NCBI GenBank assembly: GCA_034521225.1
Contig: JAXHMR010000002.1
Span: 1 to 64,000, forward strand
Reading direction: 5' to 3'
Source: Woeseia sp034521225
Lineage (GTDB): Bacteria; Pseudomonadota; Gammaproteobacteria; Steroidobacterales; Woeseiaceae
DNA: 64,000 nucleotides
Position numbers and translations under genes: made by a program. The notes beneath the pieces are model-generated. The model ran no database searches, had not been told where the DNA came from, and saw nothing but the letters and a program-made list of their open reading frames with translations. This document shows, piece after piece, positions 59,668 through 64,000 of the stretch. The first letter of the stretch is position 1. Each line of letters opens with the position of its first letter.

Positions 59668-60767
59668 TGTTGCCGCGGCTGGCCGGTGGGTCCGGCCGGC
59701 CCATTGACTGCTTCCATGCCGCGGTCAGCGACGCCGAGGGGTTCGTGGGTCACGTCGACGCCGTTACGCATACGCTGGATGCCTTCAACGACTACCAGGT
59801 CGCCTTCGGCGAGGTCGGCATCGACAAGGATGACTCCCTGCTGGCGCTGCACGATTTGCACGATCTTTCGCTGTGCCTGGCCGTTGCTGACCGTCCAGAT
59901 GTAAGCGCCATCAGCGCCCCATTGCACCGATGTTTCGGCGATGGCCGGGTACAGCTTGCCCGGCACGTCCACGGATACCCTGAAACTCATGCCGGGCCTG
60001 AGCGTATCGGTGTCGTTCCCGACCCGGGCCCGGGCAACAAACGTGCGGGTTGCGGGATCGATGCGGCTGCCAATATCGACGATTTCGCCGACTGCATTCG
60101 GGGAACGGCTGTTCCATGTAGCTACCGACACTTCATTGCCAACCTGGATGTCGCCGATCAGTGCCTCCGGTACCTCGAACGATACGAGCAGCGCACTTCG
60201 GTCGTCGAGCGTTGTAATCAGTGTGTCGGGATTGATCCGGTCGCCCGGATCGACTTCGGTGATGCCGACAAAACCGCCAAATGGTGCTTCGATCGTGCGG
60301 TAGTCCAAATTCACTCGGGCACGGTCAAGTTCGATCCGCGCGGCTTCAACGGCGGTACGTGCCGCATCAATGGCGGTTGGCAGTACGGCGCCGCTGTCCC
60401 CGGTACGCTGATAACGGTCGTACAAACGGGTTGCATCCTCGAGGCGGACTTCCGCGAGTGCTACCGCGAGTTCCTGCTCGCGGCTGTCGAGCCTGACCAG
60501 TGCATCTCCACTGCTGACGCGCTGGCCCGGCTGGAAATTCACAGCGATCACTTCACCGGATGTTTCCGGCTGGAGCACGATGGAGCGCAATGCGCGCGAC
60601 GTGCCGACCGCTTCCAGCCGGGTACCGGCGCGCTGGAATTGCAGCGGCTCGACGATGACGCGAACGGCTGAGTCCACCTGTGGCGCCTGTTGCGGCGCGT
60701 CGTTTCCGCACGCCGCTGTCACAAGGGCGACGCCGTACAGGGAAAGTACTATCAAAAATCTCTTCAT
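59664..60767 (-). CDS. RND periplasmic adaptor (membrane-fusion) lipoprotein
   Basis: 367 residues from ATG 60767: MKRFLIVLSLYGVALVTAAC, a lipoprotein signal (lipobox VTAAC). Adaptor blocks: SIVLQPETSGEVIAVNFQPGQRVSSGDALVRLDSREQELAVALAE (half lipoyl), an alpha-hairpin (ATRLYDRYQRTGDSGAVLPTAIDAARTAVEAARIELDRARVNLDYRTIEAPFGGFVGI), and a beta-barrel DDRSALLVSFEVPEALIGDIQVGNEV. Bridges the pump to an outer-membrane factor. First gene of the operon. The 359-bp region upstream (60768-61126) contains its promoter, not clearly recognisable, and the terminator of the next gene. Confidence 0.93.
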   Translation of the reverse strand: MKRFLIVLSLYGVALVTAACGNDAPQQAPQVDSAVRVIVEPLQFQRAGTRLEAVGTSRALRSIVLQPETSGEVIAVNFQPGQRVSSGDALVRLDSREQELAVALAEVRLEDATRLYDRYQRTGDSGAVLPTAIDAARTAVEAARIELDRARVNLDYRTIEAPFGGFVGITEVDPGDRINPDTLITTLDDRSALLVSFEVPEALIGDIQVGNEVSVATWNSRSPNAVGEIVDIGSRIDPATRTFVARARVGNDTDTLRPGMSFRVSVDVPGKLYPAIAETSVQWGADGAYIWTVSNGQAQRKIVQIVQRQQGVILVDADLAEGDLVVVEGIQRMRNGVDVTHEPLGVADRGMEAVNGPAGPTGQPRQQ

Positions 60768-61070
60768 AGAGTCCGTTCGCGCGCTCCGTACGCGGTAGAT
60801 GAACCCGCTGAACGCGGGTAGCCAAACTACTGGAAAACTAAAATCCAACCCCGAATGTTGACCCATTCCGGAGTGCAATTGCTGCAACAAGTTGTAAGGA
60901 TATGTAAATTCCCGTCGCCGCGTGTGTTGGCAGCAAACGGTTTGTTACTTTGCAACGAATTGCGTACCAACCGTCCAGTATAGTGGCAGCTTGGGGAGAT
61001 TTCAGGAACGGCTCGGCATTTGAGTCGCCGGTACAGCCTGATCCGGCCTTCCAGGTGGCACGGGCGCGCC

Positions 61071-61102
61071 AAAAAAAAGCCGGCGGAAGGCGCTCCGCCG
61101 GC
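61071..61102 (-). terminator. rho-independent terminator of the Tat-protein transcript
   Basis: On the minus strand, stem GCCGGCGGA / TCCGCCGGC with a six-base loop, followed by eight T residues. 25 bp after the stop of the gene ending at 61127. Confidence 0.93.
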
Positions 61103-61126
61103 CGAGTCCTGACGGTCAGGGGAGCG

Positions 61127-62752
61127 TCAGGCAGGGAGCAAAGGGTTTATCGTGCCGCTAACGATTTGTTCGAACGCTGTCATGCTGTCCCGGAGGGACG
61201 AGTCGCCGAGGCCGTGATTCGGAAACAGGGTCCCGAACTGGCCTTCGTCGCCGTGCAGGGCCATGTAATTGAGCACGACCGCGTTGACCAGCAAGTTCGG
61301 GTTATTGGCCGCCGGCGTTGACGCACGTTGCACCGAACCACCGGAATCAAAGTATCCGATCTGCTGGTGGCGGGCCTGGATGTCGGGTGTGCCACCCCTC
61401 AATGTCGCGCGGCCATAGGGATTGTAGACCATGAAGAAGCCGGCCGCGGTCGACGAGTTGTCGCTGACCCACTCGCCCTTGCCGCGACCCTCGATCGAGT
61501 TGTCGATCGCGCCGTTGCTGGACAAGGATCCATCGCTGAAGACATACAGCATCAACGGCACGCCAATGCGTGCGGCATATTCTATGCAGGCGCCCATGCA
61601 GCGACCGGCGCGCTCGTCCTTGACTTCGCCTTCGGCGCGCCGGCCGCCATGGTAGTCGTAGCCGCCCATTTCAATGCAGGCGGCGCCGGCGAAACCGTTC
61701 ATCACCAGTTTCATAACGGACGCGGTCTTGCGGAACTCACTGCCGTCACGGCCGTTGGCATTGAATTCGGCCTCGGAGAATATGCCGCTGGGCCCGACGA
61801 TCAGCGGATCCTCGGCCGGGTTCAGCGGCGTGTCGCCGAAGCGCTCGGCGATATCCGCCGCCTTCAGGTAGCCGCAGCGGACCATGTCCTTGATGACTGC
61901 ATCGGCTGACACCGTCTGGCCGGCATCGGCAACGCTCATTTTGCTGTCACTGATGCGGTAGATGGATTCCATGACGGCGGTCGCGTCGTCTGGACCGAGG
62001 ATGCCGACCAGCTGGCCGGTATCGACCAGTGCGGTCACGTCACTCGGCCGGTCGACTTTCGTGGGCCGCAGTTCGGGATCCATCAGTGCCGAGGGCACCA
62101 TCGAATTGCCGCCGGAGTCGGTGTTCTCGGTACCGGCGAGTGTCAGTATTGAACCGTCGGCACCGGCGCGCGCAATGCCATACAGCGGATTGAGCGGATT
62201 GTTGCCGGTGTCGTTCTCCGAGCGCGACGGAATGATTGCACCGTTCAAGTTCATTGCGCGCGCCGGCGACATGCTGCGCTCCATGCCGCGCTTGAATGCG
62301 CTGTCGGAATGAAAGGCGAGACCAAGGTCCTGGTTTGCATACGGCAGGCCGGTCAACGGGTCGTTTAAGCCAGGCACCATGTCGCCGGGCAGGCCGAGCC
62401 TTTCGTAACCTGCGGTACCAAGAAAGTCCAGCTGGCCGCCTTCCTTGCCGACGAGTACGTTCGAGCCGGCGATATTGGCGCCGCCGGCCAGGTCGAAGCA
62501 GATGAACGGGATTTTACCTGCGCCCTCTGTTGCGATGTCGCACGGGTTGTTGAGCAGCGGCTGCAAGTCGCCGGACAGCTGCGCGTAGGCCTGCCGCGGA
62601 TTCGAGAACAGGCTCAAGATCCCGCCGCCGAGCGCGAACGCCGAGCCGCCGAGAAATCCCTGCGCCACGAAGTCGCGGCGGGTGATGGGCCGCCGGTGAT
62701 CGGGGTGGCGCTGCGGCTCATCCAGATGCCGGACATTGCGTTTCCTCGCCAT
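61127..62752 (-). CDS. Tat-exported protein, DUF1501-like
   Basis: 541 residues from ATG 62752: MARKRNVRHLDEPQRHPDHR then a twin-arginine signal ITRRDFVAQGFLGGSAFALGGGILSLF. The mature part has IPFICFDLAGGANIAGSNVLVG, ACIEMGGYDYHGGRRAEGEVKDERAGRCMGACIEYAA and VLNYMALHGDEGQFGTLFPNHGLG, which recall the alkaline-phosphatase-like DUF1501 family (His/Asp metal-binding pattern YDYHG). Family assignment is tentative; no biochemical role is inferred beyond periplasmic location. 35 bp downstream of the LamG gene, same strand, so likely co-transcribed. Frame intact. Confidence 0.65.
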   Translation of the reverse strand: MARKRNVRHLDEPQRHPDHRRPITRRDFVAQGFLGGSAFALGGGILSLFSNPRQAYAQLSGDLQPLLNNPCDIATEGAGKIPFICFDLAGGANIAGSNVLVGKEGGQLDFLGTAGYERLGLPGDMVPGLNDPLTGLPYANQDLGLAFHSDSAFKRGMERSMSPARAMNLNGAIIPSRSENDTGNNPLNPLYGIARAGADGSILTLAGTENTDSGGNSMVPSALMDPELRPTKVDRPSDVTALVDTGQLVGILGPDDATAVMESIYRISDSKMSVADAGQTVSADAVIKDMVRCGYLKAADIAERFGDTPLNPAEDPLIVGPSGIFSEAEFNANGRDGSEFRKTASVMKLVMNGFAGAACIEMGGYDYHGGRRAEGEVKDERAGRCMGACIEYAARIGVPLMLYVFSDGSLSSNGAIDNSIEGRGKGEWVSDNSSTAAGFFMVYNPYGRATLRGGTPDIQARHQQIGYFDSGGSVQRASTPAANNPNLLVNAVVLNYMALHGDEGQFGTLFPNHGLGDSSLRDSMTAFEQIVSGTINPLLPA

Positions 62753-62787
62753 AACTATTGCCTCGTATCCTTGAAGTCTTGAGTTTT

Positions 62788-64000
62788 CTACTGAACCAGT
62801 GTCACGGCACTGCCGAGTACGGCAGCACATACGCCCTTGGCGATCGCACGGGTATTCGGGTTGTCCGGGCTGACCAGCAGCCGGTCGATCAGGTTGTCCG
62901 GCCGTGCACCATCGCTGCTTACATAGCCGAGTTCATCCCGAACAACCGTGAAGTCGGGCTGCGTCTGAATCGCAATACCCATAACACGATCAATCAGCGG
63001 ATCGATGACCTGGTTCCGGTTGGTTCCCGAGTACGCGGTGGCAGGGTCCTGGTCGAAGTTGAAGTTGCTGAAGTACGTTGCAGCGTCCGGTCCTTCAACC
63101 AGCGCGTTGCAATACTCGATCGCAAGCTGCGCAACGGCGACCTGGTGCGAAGACAGGAATGTCTGGATGTTTTCGACTGCCGGCAAAGACTGGCGCAGGC
63201 TCTGGAACGTCATGTCGACCGCCGTGGTTTCCGGGTCGACGCCGGTCACCGTTGCCATCGTCGCGTTGATCTCGTCGAATGTGCGAATGCCGATTCGCTG
63301 CGCGGGCGGCAGATCCTCGGGTGTCACGACCAGCGCCGGATCACCGGTGCGCACATAGCTCTGCGTGCCGAGCAGGTCGAAAGTCAGGAAGAACTCGTCG
63401 TCCTCCGGTCCCTTCTCGAGTGGCATGACCGCGCCCAGCGCCGACAGCGGCTGGCCAAGTTCACCAAAGGCCGCCGTATCGAGGACGGCATCGAGGTTTG
63501 CGTAGCTTTGTCCCACGCTGACCTCATCGCCGTTGATGCCAATTCGCAGGCCCTGGATGGGTATGCCCTGAACCTGCTGCGACTCATCAAGCGTAATGAA
63601 GCGCGGCTCGTTGAACAGGTAACCGTAGGTATCGTATTGCGATACTTCAAACAGGATATAGGCAGTCGGCACATTAATGATGTCTTCAATGCTGAAGAGC
63701 AGGAAGAATTTTTCGCCGACGCCGACATCGAAATTCTGCACCACCTGTTCCGGCGTCAATGCGCGATTGTGGACCGCGACCAGCCGTATCGTGCCTTGCC
63801 ACAGGCCGCTGTTGGACACCTCGTTACCCAGCACAAAGGCAAAGGTATCCTGCCAGTCGACCAGCGACCCGCCAGGCACCGGGTCCTGTCCTGTTCGCAA
63901 TTCGCCGTTTACGAATGTGCGGCGGCCGTTGACCGGGCTGAATGTTGCGACTACGTGCTGCAGCGAGGCCTGCAGGACTTCCTCCGCCGAGGGAGTCGAG
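62788..64000 (-). CDS. LamG-domain protein, 5' end beyond window
   Basis: The frame is open to the right edge, so the N-terminus is missing. The visible N-side LQHVVATFSPVNGRRTFVNGEL...WQDTFAFVLGNEVSNSGLWQGTIRLVAVHNRALTPEQVVQNFD is a concanavalin-A-like LamG fold. About 290 further residues with no recognised domain follow, including IYGL-free but hydrophobic FFLLFSIEDIINVPTAYILFEV and a C-terminal helical block (IDRLLVSPDNPNTRAIAKGVCAAVLGSAVTLVQ). Probably secreted or surface-located, acting with the Tat-exported protein encoded next. Function unknown. Confidence 0.65.
   Translation of the reverse strand, partial: STPSAEEVLQASLQHVVATFSPVNGRRTFVNGELRTGQDPVPGGSLVDWQDTFAFVLGNEVSNSGLWQGTIRLVAVHNRALTPEQVVQNFDVGVGEKFFLLFSIEDIINVPTAYILFEVSQYDTYGYLFNEPRFITLDESQQVQGIPIQGLRIGINGDEVSVGQSYANLDAVLDTAAFGELGQPLSALGAVMPLEKGPEDDEFFLTFDLLGTQSYVRTGDPALVVTPEDLPPAQRIGIRTFDEINATMATVTGVDPETTAVDMTFQSLRQSLPAVENIQTFLSSHQVAVAQLAIEYCNALVEGPDAATYFSNFNFDQDPATAYSGTNRNQVIDPLIDRVMGIAIQTQPDFTVVRDELGYVSSDGARPDNLIDRLLVSPDNPNTRAIAKGVCAAVLGSAVTLVQ

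Overview
The window is chromosomal DNA of a GC-rich gammaproteobacterium. Evidence is the gene order: rhlB-trxA-rho; the minus-strand run dsbD-tlpA-aroQ-accB-accC-prmA-(zinc-ribbon gene)-dusB-fis-purH-purD-moeA; and groES-groEL behind a CIRCE operator. The mix of M20, M49 and C69 peptidases, TonB-linked genes and TPR-sulfotransferases suggests a free-living, perhaps marine, heterotroph of the Woeseiaceae/Steroidobacterales type. That placement is an inference, not a measurement.

Layout. 0-5.2 kb: a DUF465 fragment, cysQ, yrfG, rhlB, trxA and rho. 5.3-19.2 kb: an almost unbroken minus-strand block for molybdopterin synthesis (moeA), purines (purH, purD), Fis, tRNA dihydrouridine (dusB), ribosomal protein L11 methylation (prmA), fatty-acid initiation (accB, accC), shikimate (aroQ) and periplasmic thiol reduction (tlpA, dsbD). 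It is interrupted at 13.5-13.9 kb by palindromic repeats. 19.2-21.6 kb: heat-shock chaperonin operon. 21.6-31.5 kb: accessory region with an M20 amidohydrolase, a trigger-factor-like protein without the PPIase domain, two TPR-sulfotransferases flanking a TonB-dependent receptor, and a C69 dipeptidase. 31.6-34.6 kb: a small lipoprotein, the periplasmic methionine sulfoxide reductase pair msrP/msrQ and a DsbA-like oxidoreductase. 34.6-39.3 kb: a repeat cluster, an epoxide-hydrolase-like gene, and a T-box riboswitch controlling a type-2 isoleucyl-tRNA synthetase with an altered HIGH motif. 39.5-51.3 kb: murI, an M49 peptidase, folE, msrA, a TPR/TonB-like protein, an EamA transporter, a rhomboid protease, a sirtuin, an SRPBCC protein, and a Nudix plus metallo-beta-lactamase pair. 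51.3-64 kb: a repeat cluster, a bifunctional beta-oxidation enzyme, ferredoxin, an HSL-type esterase, a zinc-ribbon methyltransferase, an RND efflux operon, and a Tat-exported protein paired with a LamG-domain protein that runs off the right edge.

Sequence quality. Many genes that must be functional (rho, trxA, accB, accC, dusB, purD, moeA) are split by single-base frameshifts. These concentrate in patches, mainly 2.4-4.2 kb and 23-31 kb, whereas long genes such as ileS, dsbD, groEL and the RND pump are intact. This looks like residual indel error in a low-coverage assembly rather than gene decay. I annotate such genes as single CDS spans and give the approximate break positions.

Most noteworthy: (1) the T-box leader plus GXHH-type IleRS2; (2) the TonB receptor / paired TPR-sulfotransferase / PPIase-less trigger-factor locus; (3) several dispersed palindromic repeat families, one bounded by 16-bp terminal inverted repeats.
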